From Candidatus Dormiibacterota bacterium (lineage in GTDB: Bacteria; Chloroflexota; Dormibacteria; Dormibacterales; Dormibacteraceae), in NCBI GenBank assembly GCA_003139695.1, contig PLJM01000006.1:372001-436000 (forward strand): a stretch of 64,000 bases of DNA, read 5' to 3'. A model generated the notes under the pieces. That model searched no databases, was not told the origin of the DNA, and was given only the letters and a program-made list of their open reading frames with translations. Position numbers and translations under genes: made by a program. Of the stretch, positions 10,870 to 19,785 are shown one piece after another. The first letter of the stretch is position 1. Each line of letters begins with the position of its first letter.

Positions 10870-12179
10870 CTCGTCCGCGCCTCGGTACCAAGGCCGAGCC
10901 TGTCATATGCCAGGTCCGTGTGCTCCAGGCCGGCCCACGGATCGAACAGCTCTTCCATCCGCGTCCCGATTCGACTCATAACCTCATTGTCCTTTTCCAG
11001 CGCTGGGCGGAAGCCAATCCCATCCTCGCGCATCGCCTGCATCGCGTGCTTCTGCACGACAAGATAGGCGTCCTCTCGCGACATGCCGCTGTCGACAAGA
11101 GCGAGCAGGACCCGCTGCGAGAACACGACGCCTCCCGCGAACTGCAGGTTTCGCAGCATGCGCTCTGGCCGCACCTCGAGACCGCGCAGAACCCTGGTCA
11201 TCTCGATCGCCATGAAGTCGACCGCCGCGCACGCGTCGGGAAAGATGATCCGCTCCGCCGATGAATGGCTGATGTCGCGTTCATGCCATAGGGCCGTGTT
11301 TTCGAGTGCAGTCACCAGGTGGCCGCGCACAACGCGCGCCAGGCCGCACACCCTTTCCGTGAGGACCGGGTTGCGCTTGTGGGGCATCGCCGAGCTCCCC
11401 TTCTGGTCCTTGCCGAATGGCTCGAACGCCTCGCCCACCTCGCTTCGCTGGAGGTGGCGGATCTCAGTGGCGATCCTTTCAAGCGTCCCGGCCACCGAAG
11501 CCAGCGCGCCCATGAAGCTCGCGTGCCGGTCCCGCGCGATGATCTGCGTCGACACTGCATCAGGCGACAGTCCAAGCTCCTTGCAAACGTGCTCCTCGAC
11601 CCGGGGGTCGACGGTTGCGTGGGTGCCAACGGCTCCGCTGACCCGGCCCACCGCCACCTCTTCAGCCGCGAGGCGAAGCCGCGCCTGAGCCCGATCGAGC
11701 TCGGCGACCCACCCGGCGACCTTGAAGCCGAACGTGATCGGCTCAGCGACGACGCCGTGCGTGCGACCGGCCATCAACGTTCGGCGGTGTCGAACCGCCA
11801 GCTCTGCTGCGGCGTCACGAACGCCCGCCAGGTCCGTCGCTATGATCCGAGCCGACTCCCCGAGCTGGATGGCGGTTGCAGTGTCGTTGAGGTCCTGGCT
11901 GGTCATGCCGAGATGCACGTATCGCGCCTCGGGTTGGCCGATCGACTCGTTGACGACAGTCAGAAACGCAACGACGTCGTGTCCGACCCGCTCCTCGACC
12001 TCGGCGATCTTGGCCGGGTCAAAGGATGCCTTGCGGATCTTCGGCAGCGCCGATGCCGGTATTCGGCCGACGGCCGCCCATGCCTCACACGCCAGAATCT
12101 CTATGCGAAGCCACAGTTCAAGCCGGTGCTGGTCGGACCATACCGCCCGAATCGCGGGCGGAGAGTATCGCTCGATCAA
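10866..12179 (-). CDS. purB: Adenylosuccinate lyase
   Basis: Cleaves SAICAR to AICAR and adenylosuccinate to AMP. The 437 residues belong to the fumarase/aspartase superfamily, with the C3 signature 'GSSAMPHKRNPVLTE' near residue 265, 'GRTHGVVAEPITFGFK' and 'GMTSQDLNDTATA'. The start codon is TTG (caa at 12177-12179 on the plus strand), just before 'IERYSPPAIRAVWSD', the usual N-terminus. It is the first gene of the nine-gene minus-strand purine operon. A TATAAT box lies 42 bases upstream. Confidence 0.96.
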   Translation of the reverse strand: MIERYSPPAIRAVWSDQHRLELWLRIEILACEAWAAVGRIPASALPKIRKASFDPAKIAEVEERVGHDVVAFLTVVNESIGQPEARYVHLGMTSQDLNDTATAIQLGESARIIATDLAGVRDAAAELAVRHRRTLMAGRTHGVVAEPITFGFKVAGWVAELDRAQARLRLAAEEVAVGRVSGAVGTHATVDPRVEEHVCKELGLSPDAVSTQIIARDRHASFMGALASVAGTLERIATEIRHLQRSEVGEAFEPFGKDQKGSSAMPHKRNPVLTERVCGLARVVRGHLVTALENTALWHERDISHSSAERIIFPDACAAVDFMAIEMTRVLRGLEVRPERMLRNLQFAGGVVFSQRVLLALVDSGMSREDAYLVVQKHAMQAMREDGIGFRPALEKDNEVMSRIGTRMEELFDPWAGLEHTDLAYDRLGLGTEARTS

Positions 12180-12220
12180 ATAGGGCGCCGGCTCCCAACT
12201 AACGAATGGGGGACATCGAG

Positions 12221-12226
12221 ATTATA
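12221..12226 (-). promoter_or_regulatory. Candidate -10 box for the purB operon
   Basis: The minus strand reads TATAAT at 12226 to 12221, about 42 bases before the purB TTG, predicting a 5' leader of some 35 nt. No clear TTGACA is seen at 16-18 bases upstream. The remaining 231-base space between purB and the divergent sigma gene shows no convincing riboswitch or PurR-box pair by eye. Confidence 0.4.
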
Positions 12227-12410
12227 CGGTCCGCAGGTCTTCAAGGCAGATGTAGTGGGTGCAGATTGGACGCCCACAAGATGATGTGTGCCTGCAGCAA
12301 TGTCTGGGGAGGATCGGCACCGCCCCCCATAATCCGCGTCGACCCGATGTACATGCCTCGTAACCAGCTTCAGGCCCCTCTCGTTTGTAAGTGCACAGGC
12401 TGATCGGCCA

Positions 12411-12968
12411 GTGAGCGACCCGGTGCGCGATGACGAGCGAGACCTCGTTGAACGCGCCAAGCGGGATCCCCGGCAGTTCGGGGCGCTCTACGACCGGCAC
12501 TTTCAGCAGATTTACAGGTTCGTGTATTCAAGAGTGAGGGAACAAAGCGCAGCTGAAGACGTCACTTCGGAGATCTTTATCAAGGCTCTGAAGGCAATGC
12601 CCCGATACCAGGACACGGGGCGGCCTTTTGCTGCCTGGCTGTACCAAATCGCGGTGAACGCCATCGCGGATCGCTACCGTACGCTCCGACCGTCCCAGTC
12701 CCTGGATGACTTCCACGACCTCAGGGTGGCAGGGCCCGCGCTCGAGGACCTGGCTGCCCACCGGGATGAGCTGCGCCGGATCTGGACCCTGGTCGAGAAC
12801 CTGCCGGCCCAGCAGAAGATCGCTCTCGTCCTCAAGTTCCAGGAGGACATGAAAATCGAAGACATCGCGGTCGCGATGGGTAAGTCGGCCGGAGCGGTCA
12901 AGCTCCTCATCCACCGCGGCGTCAGCCGCTTGCGCGAAGACGCCGATGCCCTGAGGCCTGTCGAATGA
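12411..12968 (+). CDS. RNA polymerase sigma factor, ECF-like sigma-70 family
   Basis: A 185-residue sigma factor with only regions 2 and 4. Region 2 covers residues 18-90 ('FGALYDRHFQQIYRFVYSR', then 'AEDVTSEIFIKALKAMP' and 'PFAAWLYQIAVNAIADRYR'). Region 4 covers residues 125-180 ('LPAQQKIALVLKFQEDMKIE', then a helix-turn-helix 'IAVAMGKSAGAVKLLIHRG'). GTG start. Its stop overlaps the ATG of the next gene as ATGA, so sigma factor and putative anti-sigma are coupled. A GTAACC (12360-12365) and CGTTTG 16 bases later resemble an ECF -35/-10 pair and would fit autoregulation. That is only a weak match. Confidence 0.9.
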   Translation: MSDPVRDDERDLVERAKRDPRQFGALYDRHFQQIYRFVYSRVREQSAAEDVTSEIFIKALKAMPRYQDTGRPFAAWLYQIAVNAIADRYRTLRPSQSLDDFHDLRVAGPALEDLAAHRDELRRIWTLVENLPAQQKIALVLKFQEDMKIEDIAVAMGKSAGAVKLLIHRGVSRLREDADALRPVE

Positions 12969-15169
12969 GCATGAATCACGACCCCGAGCTCGACGACATC
13001 CTGCAGGACGAGGAGCTCGTCCGCCTGGCGGGGCTGCTGCGGGCGACGAGTCGGGCCGAGCCGCCGCTCGACGACGCCTTCCGGTCGTCGTTGCGGCGCC
13101 AGCTCATGCAGAGGGCATGGGGAATGGGCGAGGTGCGCACGCCGTGGTGGCGACGCTTGGCGGGTCCGCCGGCTCTCGCGTGGGCAGGCGCGGCCCTGGG
13201 CATCCTGCTGATCGGCTCGGTGGTCGTGTTCACAATGAACCAGGGGCCGGGCGTCAACAATCTCATCGTTACCAGCCCGATCGCCGATGCGCACGCCGTG
13301 CAGCTGCAGCAGCCGATCCTGGTGAGCTTCAACCAGCCCATGAACCACGCCTCGACCGAGGCCGCAGTGCAGATCACGCCCGCGACCTCTGTCACCTTCT
13401 CGTGGAATGCCAACACGCTGGCGGTCCACCCGTCTGGTGGCACGCTTGCTCCCAACACCCAGTACCAGGTCACTATCGGACCCGGCGCCAAGACCCAGTC
13501 GGGCAAGCTGCTGACACGCCCCGCGACCATCACCTTCATCACGCGTCCGTCGGCGACACCCGCACCGTCGCCCAGGCCGACCATCCCCGCTACGCCCACC
13601 TCCCAGCTGACTGGTGAGCACCGGTTGACCGCGCTGCCATCAGGCGCCTTCTACGCACCGCAGTGGTCCGCTGACTCGACCACCATCTACTTCGTCGGCG
13701 ACAGCGGCGCCCTCGAATCGGCGACCGTGGGTGGCGGTGATACGAAGGTGATCGTCCCGGACGGGGTCTCGTATCCCGCCATCGCTCCGGCGGGGGACCG
13801 CCTTGCGTATTTCCGCGGCGGCAAGATCGAGCTCCTGACGCTGGCCGATGGCTCGACCACCGATCTCGCGACTGCGCCTCAAGTCACCGCATTGAGCTGG
13901 GCCGGCGACCAGCTTCTCTGGGCGACGGATGGCGGCATCTTCAAGGCTGGGGCCAATGGCCCAGAGCAGCAGGCCACGGTCCCGCAGGGCGCCGCCATCG
14001 TGTCGATCGCGCCCGATGGCTCCAGTGCGATTTCCCAGGTTGGGCAGGCTCTCTTTTTGGTGGATCTCACGACTTCCAAGAGTCGACTCCTCGGCATTCG
14101 AGCCGGTGCGTTTCTCGGATGGTCGCCGGACTCCTCTCGGATGATGTATGCGACTGCGGGCGGAACAGTCGTCGCGGATGCAACCGGGCAGCCGATCGCG
14201 ACGCTGCCGGCCGGAGACGCCAGCTGGTCGAGCACGGATGTGATCCTGATCGGCTCCGACACCGGCGTATATGCGGTACACCCAGATGGCTCTGGAAGCG
14301 CACTGCTCAACACGGGGGCATATCGCAATCCCGTGTGGGCCCCGAACGGCAACACGTTCGCCTTCGTGCGCGGAGCCTCTCTCTGGGCGGCAAACAGTGC
14401 TCCTCTTGCAGCCGAGCCTTCCGCACTCGACCAGGCCGCATCGGTGGTGAGCCAATTCATGAATGCCCGGTTGGCTCGGCAGACCGACCTGGCCAACACG
14501 TTCCTCGACGACAGCGGTAAGCAGGCCTATTCAAACAGCGGATTGCCAATTGTCGTCAGCGGAGCCGCGACCTTCTCGCGCTACTACGTCGTCATTCAGG
14601 AGCTGACCGGCCAGCGCCCGGCAACCGCCAGGTTTGTGGTTCGGCTTGTGCTGAGCAGTGGTCCGCTCGACGTGTCCGAATATGAGGAGACGCTCACGCT
14701 GGTGCGGGCTCAGGCCAGCCAGCCGTTCCTGATCGACCAGGCCAGCGCCGGCCCGACCCGGCTGCTCGGAAGGGGTGCTGAAGTTGTCAGCGTCGACATC
14801 GCGACTGGCAGCGTGAAGGTGGTGTTCGACAGCGATCTCGTCTCCGACACGGTGGCCGATGGCGTGATCCTGCTGGACAGGAATGGCAAGCGGGTCGGCG
14901 GCCAGTCAACCTACGCGAACCGCACAGTTGTCATCACCGGTCTGAACCTGACCCCCGGCGCCAACTACAAGCTGGTGGTGCTGACGACGGTTCAAGACGT
15001 CAGCGGCCGCAGCGTGCATGCCGAGTACGACCTCGGACTGGTCGGACCAGTAGCCCCAAACTTGCCCGGATCGCAGTCGCCAGATCCAGGCCCGACGCCA
15101 GGCCCAGTTTCGTCGCCGTTCCCTGGGCGTTCGCCATTTCCGGGCCAGGCCCCGACGCCGACCCCCTAG
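12965..15169 (+). CDS. Membrane-anchored anti-sigma-like protein with extracytoplasmic beta-propeller and Ig-like domains
   Basis: 734 residues. Residues 1-66 are cytoplasmic, acidic and helical ('LDDILQDEELVRLAGLLRA'), in the place of an anti-sigma domain. One membrane helix spans 68-90. Outside follow an SbsA-type Ig-like fold (about 100-200, 'LQQPILVSFNQPMNHAS'), a Pro/Thr linker, a TolB/WD40-like propeller (about 225-495) with repeats such as 'APQWSADSTTIYFVGDSG' and 'YPAIAPAGDRLAYFRGG', an uncharacterised alpha/beta part, a second Ig-like fold (625-715) and a Pro-rich tail. No canonical zinc HxxxCxxC motif is seen in the N-terminus. Inference: an envelope sensor holding the coupled sigma factor. 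It shares a CTAG with the convergent Nudix gene. Confidence 0.75.
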   Translation: MSMNHDPELDDILQDEELVRLAGLLRATSRAEPPLDDAFRSSLRRQLMQRAWGMGEVRTPWWRRLAGPPALAWAGAALGILLIGSVVVFTMNQGPGVNNLIVTSPIADAHAVQLQQPILVSFNQPMNHASTEAAVQITPATSVTFSWNANTLAVHPSGGTLAPNTQYQVTIGPGAKTQSGKLLTRPATITFITRPSATPAPSPRPTIPATPTSQLTGEHRLTALPSGAFYAPQWSADSTTIYFVGDSGALESATVGGGDTKVIVPDGVSYPAIAPAGDRLAYFRGGKIELLTLADGSTTDLATAPQVTALSWAGDQLLWATDGGIFKAGANGPEQQATVPQGAAIVSIAPDGSSAISQVGQALFLVDLTTSKSRLLGIRAGAFLGWSPDSSRMMYATAGGTVVADATGQPIATLPAGDASWSSTDVILIGSDTGVYAVHPDGSGSALLNTGAYRNPVWAPNGNTFAFVRGASLWAANSAPLAAEPSALDQAASVVSQFMNARLARQTDLANTFLDDSGKQAYSNSGLPIVVSGAATFSRYYVVIQELTGQRPATARFVVRLVLSSGPLDVSEYEETLTLVRAQASQPFLIDQASAGPTRLLGRGAEVVSVDIATGSVKVVFDSDLVSDTVADGVILLDRNGKRVGGQSTYANRTVVITGLNLTPGANYKLVVLTTVQDVSGRSVHAEYDLGLVGPVAPNLPGSQSPDPGPTPGPVSSPFPGRSPFPGQAPTPTP

Positions 15170-15687
15170 GTCAGCTTCAGCGTTCGACTGGCCCGGCATA
15201 GGGCGGTCACTGAGCCGGAATGCACGATCGTCCCGCCCAGCGCAGCTTCGAGGGCATCGGCGAACGGCATGCGGAGCACCTCCATGTCCTGCTCGTAGGC
15301 CTCGGGACTCCTGGCCGATTGGGTCAGCGACTGCGCCAGAAACATGTGCGCGCGGCCGGTCAAGAACGCCGCGCCGTGCACGATCCCAAGTGAGCTGTAT
15401 TGCGCGGCCACCAGGCCCGTCTCTTCTGCAAGCTCACGCTTTGCGCAATCCAACGGGTCTTCGTCCCCATTGAAAGTGCCTGCCGGCACCTCCCAGGATG
15501 ACGCGTCCCACGCATGGCGCCACTGGCGCACTAACATCGTGTCCCCGTTCTCGAAGTAGGGAACGATGAAGGCCGAGTCGGGGTTGACCAGCACCGTGTA
15601 GCGCGCCTCAGGTCCGTCGGGAAACCGGATCACATCGTCGCGCAGGGTGAACGGGCCCGAGGTTCCCGCAGTGGAAGAGGCCAACAC
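15166..15687 (-). CDS. Nudix hydrolase, ADP-ribose pyrophosphatase-like
   Basis: A 173-residue protein with a complete Nudix box, starting at Gly of 'GTFNGDEDPLDCAKRELAEE' and continuing TGL, so every catalytic Glu and Arg is present. The preceding 'WEVPAGTF' and 'MLVRQWRHAWDASSWEVPAG' are typical of ADP-sugar pyrophosphatases. Substrate is inferred, not shown. The GTG start at 15687 lies 38 bases after the biotin carboxylase stop. The frame is open upstream but has no better start. It is last in the purE-pycB-accC run. Confidence 0.88.
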   Translation of the reverse strand: MLASSTAGTSGPFTLRDDVIRFPDGPEARYTVLVNPDSAFIVPYFENGDTMLVRQWRHAWDASSWEVPAGTFNGDEDPLDCAKRELAEETGLVAAQYSSLGIVHGAAFLTGRAHMFLAQSLTQSARSPEAYEQDMEVLRMPFADALEAALGGTIVHSGSVTALCRASRTLKLT

Positions 15688-15725
15688 CTCGAACGGCCTG
15701 CCGCTATCCGGGTGGGGCAGCTTGC

Positions 15726-17186
15726 TCAGTGCTTCTGCACCACAACGGCCACTGCGGCCGCGGCAGCCGCCACGTGCCTTGGGTCGGCGCCGTAGTCGAA
15801 TGGCGAGATGTCGCTCGCGTATCGCTTGGCCTGATCGACCAGCTCGGGATGCTCCTCGATGAAGCGAGTGCTCAACCTGCCCGCGCGGAAATCTGCGCTG
15901 GCCAGGATCGCTCGGTGGTAGCTGATCGTCGTCGCCGGACCAACCACGACGAACTCGCGGAGAGCGCGACTCGCCCGCGCGATCGCCTCAGCGCGATCGC
16001 TGCCGTGGACGATCAGCTTTGCCACCAATGAGTCGTAGTTGGGAGGGACGTCGGAACCTGGGCCAAACCCCGAGTCGACACGAACACCAGGGCCTGCGGG
16101 CGCGACCCACCGCGCGATCCTTTTGGGATTGGGCATGAACTTACGCAGCGGGTCTTCCGCGTTGATGCGCATCTCGATCGCGTGACCGGTCCAGCTCACG
16201 TCGTGCTGTGTGAAGCTCAGCTCCATGCCGGCTGCGATTCGTATCTGCTCCTTTACGAGATCGATTCCCGTCACCGCCTCGGTGATCGGATGCTCGACCT
16301 GCAGCCTCGCGTTGACCTCCAGGAAATAGAACTCTCCGTCGCTGAAGATGAATTCAACGGTCCCTGCGTTGACATAACCGGCGGCCCTCGCGGCGCGTAT
16401 CGCCGCCTCACCCATCGCTGACCTGATCTCCGGCGTCACCACCGGCGAGGGGGTCTCTTCCATGATCTTCTGGTGGCGCCGCTGGATTGAGCACTCGCGC
16501 TCGCCCAGGTGCACTGCGTTCCCGTGGCTGTCGCAGATGACCTGGATCTCGACATGACGCGGCTTGCGAACGTATCGCTCCAGGTAGACGGTCCCGTCGC
16601 CGAAAGCGGAACGAGCCGCCTGGGCGCTGCTCTCGATCGCCGCCACCAGCTCGCTCTCCGACTCCACAACCTTCATCCCGATGCCACCGCCGCCGCCTGA
16701 CGGCTTGACCATCACAGGGAAGCCAATCTCCTTCGCTGCGGCGACAGCCTCTTGCGGATTCGAGATCGCCCCACTGCCGGGCGTCACCGGCACACCATTC
16801 GCGACCGCCATCTGCCGCGCCGACACCTTTGAGCTGAGTGCGCGCATCGCCGAAGCCGGCGGTCCGATGAATTTGATCCCCGCCGCCTCGCAGGCGTCGG
16901 GAAATGCAGGTTTCTCTGAAAGAAATCCATAGCCGGGGTGGATCGCCTCCGCGCCACAGTCGTGAGCGACCTTGACGATGCGCTCGAGCTGCAGGTAGGA
17001 CTCGCCAGGTGGCGCGGCGCCGATGTGGTGCGCCTCATCCGCGTACCGCGTGTGGATCGCGTTGCGATCGGCGTCGGAGTAGACGGCGGCGGTCGCGATA
17101 CCAAGCTCGCGGCACGCGCGCATGACCCGGATTGCGATCTCGCCTCGATTGGCGATCAGGATTTTCTTGAAAAGCTTGCTTTTCAT
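15726..17186 (-). CDS. Biotin carboxylase subunit (AccC / PycA type)
   Basis: Carboxylates biotin with ATP and bicarbonate. 486 residues in biotin carboxylase order: N-terminal 'KILIANRGEIAIRVMRACRE', 'IHPGYGFLSEKPAFPDACE', the ATP-grasp Gly-rich loop 'MVKPSGGGGGIGMKVVES', 'GERECSIQRRHQKIMEETPS', the Mg site 'GTVEFIFSDGEFYFLEVNAR' and 'LQVEHPITEAVTG'. The C-terminal biotin-carrier domain is absent. It is supplied by the neighbouring carboxyltransferase gene, so this is a two-subunit enzyme, most likely pyruvate carboxylase. A 29-base tandem repeat covers its start codon. Confidence 0.93.
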   Translation of the reverse strand: MKSKLFKKILIANRGEIAIRVMRACRELGIATAAVYSDADRNAIHTRYADEAHHIGAAPPGESYLQLERIVKVAHDCGAEAIHPGYGFLSEKPAFPDACEAAGIKFIGPPASAMRALSSKVSARQMAVANGVPVTPGSGAISNPQEAVAAAKEIGFPVMVKPSGGGGGIGMKVVESESELVAAIESSAQAARSAFGDGTVYLERYVRKPRHVEIQVICDSHGNAVHLGERECSIQRRHQKIMEETPSPVVTPEIRSAMGEAAIRAARAAGYVNAGTVEFIFSDGEFYFLEVNARLQVEHPITEAVTGIDLVKEQIRIAAGMELSFTQHDVSWTGHAIEMRINAEDPLRKFMPNPKRIARWVAPAGPGVRVDSGFGPGSDVPPNYDSLVAKLIVHGSDRAEAIARASRALREFVVVGPATTISYHRAILASADFRAGRLSTRFIEEHPELVDQAKRYASDISPFDYGADPRHVAAAAAAVAVVVQKH

Positions 17187-17231
17187 TCTTTCAATCGGAT
17201 GAGCTTGCTTTTCAATCTCTTGATCGGATGC
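17174..17231. repeat. 29-bp imperfect tandem repeat across the biotin carboxylase start
   Basis: Two adjacent 29-base units (17174-17202 and 17203-17231) both begin GCTTGCTTTTCA and end CGGATG plus one base. They differ at a handful of positions. The first unit contains the accC start codon (ATG on the minus strand, 17184-17186). The second holds the equivalent place but with TTG in place of ATG. A third partial copy may follow (17232-17240). The repeat makes this short gap unusually A+T-rich for the window. Confidence 0.6.
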
Positions 17232-17240
17232 GCTTTCGCT

Positions 17241-19043
17241 TCATCCGACAGTGAGCAGCGGCTGGCTCGGGGTGACCACCTCGCCCTCTTTGACGTAAAC
17301 CTCGCGCACCCTTCCGGCCACCGTGGTGACGATGTCGTTCTGCATCTTCATCGCCTCGAGCACTGCGACCACATCTCCCAGCTTGACGTCGTCGCCCGCC
17401 TTCACTGGCAGCCTGACGATGAGGCCCTGCATGGGTGCGATAACCGTACCCTCGCCAGTGCGCGGCGTCGGGCCTGGTTGGGTGGTAGCGGGCGCAGAGC
17501 CTGTGCCTACACCGGGCATGACCGTCATCCCGGCTCCGCTGACGCGCACCTTGAATACCTCGCCCTCCACCTCCACATCGAACTCCGCGGCGACAGCGGC
17601 AGCAGGCGGCGGCGGGGCGGCAGGCGGATCCGGGGCCACCGCAACCGGCTCAGGAGACACCGCTCGAACAGGAGTGTTCTGCGCCTTCGCCTCGGGCTCG
17701 GGGCCACGGAGATAGTCAGGCGTGAGGTTCGGAAACAGCAGGTGGATGAGCACGGATTCGTCAGTTGGCTCGTAGCCCATCTTCTTTAGCTGCATGCGCG
17801 CCGCCCCGACCTGTGGCTCGAGAAGATCGGCGGGCCGAATGGTGATGGGCTCCTCGCGGCCGAGGACGAGCCTTCGCAGCTCGGGATCGGCCGGCACCGG
17901 CGGCCTGCCATAAAGACCCTGCAGGTAGTCCTTCAACTCCTGGGTCACGGTGGCGTAGCGATCGCCTCCGATCACGTTGTAGACGGCCTGTGTGGCGATC
18001 ATCTGGCGGATCGGCGCGACCAGCGGCGGATAACCGAGCTCCTGCCGCACGCGGTTGGCCTCCTCCAGCACCTCGGCGAGCCGTCCCGATGCATTGCGCG
18101 CGGCCAGCTGCCGATGAACGTCTTCGAGCATCAGTCCCGGCATCTGGTAGCGCAGGATGCTCGCGTCCACGCGGTCGGCAACCGGGCTCAGGTCCTCGAT
18201 GTGCTTTCGTTTCAAGACCTCGACGTCGTGCTGAACGTCCCACATCTTCGCGAGGTCCAGCCCGGTGTCGTACTCGCCGCCCCTCAGGGCGGCAACCACG
18301 CTTTCGACGGCGGGCTGCGACGTACCCCAGGCAAGTGGCGACATAGCGACATCGAGGACCTCCGCGCCGGCTTCGACCGCCGCCATGTACGCCATCGGCG
18401 CCATGCCGCTCGAACAGTGCGAGTGAACGTCGATTGGAACGTCGACGGTTGCCTTGAGCGCGGTGACCAGCTCCCAGGTCGCCTGAGGGCTGAGCAGGCC
18501 TGACGTGTCCTTGATCACGACCTCGTGGCAGCCCATGTTCACCAGGCCTTTCGCGAGCGAGCACCACAGCTCGATGTTGTGAGCGGGCGAGATCGCATAG
18601 CTCAACGCGCCTTGAACTTTTTTCTTCGCCTTCAGCGCCGCACCGACGGTTGCCTCCATGTTGCGAAGGTCGTTGAGCGGGTCGAAGATGCGAAACACAT
18701 CGACCCCGCACTTGGCGGCGTGCTTGATGAAGAGCTCGACCACGTCATCAGGAAAATTGCGATTCGCGAGGAGGTTTTGGCCCCTGATCAGCGCCTGGAT
18801 TGGAGTGTTCGGCGTGACCTTGGCCAGATTTCGCAAGTAGTCCCAAGGGTCCTCGCGCCGGCGGACCTGAGTCTCGAAGGTCGCGCCCCCAAATGCTTCC
18901 ATCGCGGTAAAGCCGATCGCGTCCATCTTGGCGGCGATCGGCACAATCTCGTCGCCGCGCAGGTGGCCTCCGAGCAGCGACTGCTGCGCGTCTCTAAAAG
19001 TGGTGTCGACCAGCCGCAGGCGTGGCGTCTTTTTCGCCATCAA
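17241..19043 (-). CDS. pycB: Carboxyltransferase subunit with C-terminal biotinyl domain (pyruvate carboxylase subunit B / transcarboxylase 5S type)
   Basis: Transfers CO2 between carboxybiotin and pyruvate. The 600 residues start with an HMGL-like TIM barrel ('[20 protein letters not shown]', then '[14 protein letters not shown]'). Next come the PYC/OADA domain ('[20 protein letters not shown]'), an Ala/Pro-rich hinge (about 470-500) and a biotinyl domain with '[10 protein letters not shown]', Lys566 being the biotin site. Oxaloacetate decarboxylase alpha has the same layout. No membrane beta or gamma subunits are nearby and a biotin carboxylase follows, so pyruvate carboxylase is favoured. 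It starts in a 4-base overlap with purE. Confidence 0.9.
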   Translation of the reverse strand: MMAKKTPRLRLVDTTFRDAQQSLLGGHLRGDEIVPIAAKMDAIGFTAMEAFGGATFETQVRRREDPWDYLRNLAKVTPNTPIQALIRGQNLLANRNFPDDVVELFIKHAAKCGVDVFRIFDPLNDLRNMEATVGAALKAKKKVQGALSYAISPAHNIELWCSLAKGLVNMGCHEVVIKDTSGLLSPQATWELVTALKATVDVPIDVHSHCSSGMAPMAYMAAVEAGAEVLDVAMSPLAWGTSQPAVESVVAALRGGEYDTGLDLAKMWDVQHDVEVLKRKHIEDLSPVADRVDASILRYQMPGLMLEDVHRQLAARNASGRLAEVLEEANRVRQELGYPPLVAPIRQMIATQAVYNVIGGDRYATVTQELKDYLQGLYGRPPVPADPELRRLVLGREEPITIRPADLLEPQVGAARMQLKKMGYEPTDESVLIHLLFPNLTPDYLRGPEPEAKAQNTPVRAVSPEPVAVAPDPPAAPPPPAAAVAAEFDVEVEGEVFKVRVSGAGMTVMPGVGTGSAPATTQPGPTPRTGEGTVIAPMQGLIVRLPVKAGDDVKLGDVVAVLEAMKMQNDIVTTVAGRVREVYVKEGEVVTPSQPLLTVG

Positions 19044-19501
19044 GGTCCCGCGAGCGCCGCGCGCTTTTCGCTGTGGCGCGCTTCAACCGCGCTGTCGCTC
19101 AGTCCAATAATGCGCGCCGCCAGCCAGGCGGCATTCTTCGCACCACCCTCGCCGATGGCTACCGTGGCCACAGGGATCCCGGCAGGCATCTGCACTATCG
19201 AATACAGGGAGTCGACTCCACCGAGATGCTGGGTCGGCACCGGCACGCCGATCACCGGCAGATCGGTCCAGGCGGCAACCACGCCGGGAAGGTGTGCGGC
19301 GCCTCCGGCTGCGGCGATCACCACCTTGATGCCGCGTTCGCGCGCAGACATGGCCCATTCCATGACCCCACGGGGGTTGCGGTGCGCCGAGCAAACCTTC
19401 AGCTCATGGGTAAGGCCAAGCTCCTCGAGCACTTTGACGCACGACTCCATGAGAGGCAGGTCTGACTTCGAGCCGAGGATGACGCCGACAACTGCGTTCA
19501 C
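19040..19501 (-). CDS. purE: N5-CAIR mutase / AIR carboxylase catalytic subunit
   Basis: Rearranges N5-CAIR to CAIR (class I), or carboxylates AIR directly in class II enzymes. It has 153 residues: '[19 protein letters not shown]', then '[15 protein letters not shown]' with the active-site His, and '[17 protein letters not shown]'. No purK lies in this window, so it either works with a PurK encoded elsewhere or without one. Its stop overlaps the pycB start as ATGA, an unusual purine-carboxylase coupling. It begins 285 bases downstream of purD. Confidence 0.95.
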   Translation of the reverse strand: MNAVVGVILGSKSDLPLMESCVKVLEELGLTHELKVCSAHRNPRGVMEWAMSARERGIKVVIAAAGGAAHLPGVVAAWTDLPVIGVPVPTQHLGGVDSLYSIVQMPAGIPVATVAIGEGGAKNAAWLAARIIGLSDSAVEARHSEKRAALAGP

Positions 19502-19785
19502 TTAGTGCCCGGCTCCGGGGGATCGGCCGAAAGTCGCCGGATCGGCGCCCGAGGTCAAGGCGCCGGCGAGCAACGGAGCGCGCATGTCGATAGACCTGTA
19601 AGCGAGTAGCGGAGCCGGCAACGCCGAGATCGGGCGCCTAGCCGCAGGGGGGTGCGTCCGGAACCGGCTCCGCCGGGCCGGACGCCTCGAGGGGGGACGT
19701 CCCCCCTCACATGTGGCCGAAGCGGTGCCTCGGGCAACGCGCAGCGCTGCCCCTGGCATTTCGGTCGAGCCTCCGGAGTTGGACA
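19502..19785. other. purD-purE intergenic region with a perfect GC palindrome
   Basis: This 284-base gap holds no convincing gene. One 94-codon minus-strand frame is open but is low complexity (Arg/Pro/Ala). It contains a perfect 20-base palindrome at 19689-19708, gaggggggacgtcccccctc, and a 24-base segment at 19764-19787 overlapping the purD stop. A near copy of that segment occurs at 39125-39149. A CCGGAACCGGCTCCGCCGG-like symmetric stretch lies near 19660. No T-run follows the palindrome, so a classical terminator is unlikely. Confidence 0.5.

Noticed and set aside
11319..12284. 321-codon plus-strand frame opposite purB
   Set aside because: Antisense to adenylosuccinate lyase, no recognisable motif.
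12180..12410. Purine riboswitch or PurR boxes upstream of purB
   Set aside because: No purine-riboswitch core or paired PurR-box sequence could be found by eye; only a TATAAT box stands out.
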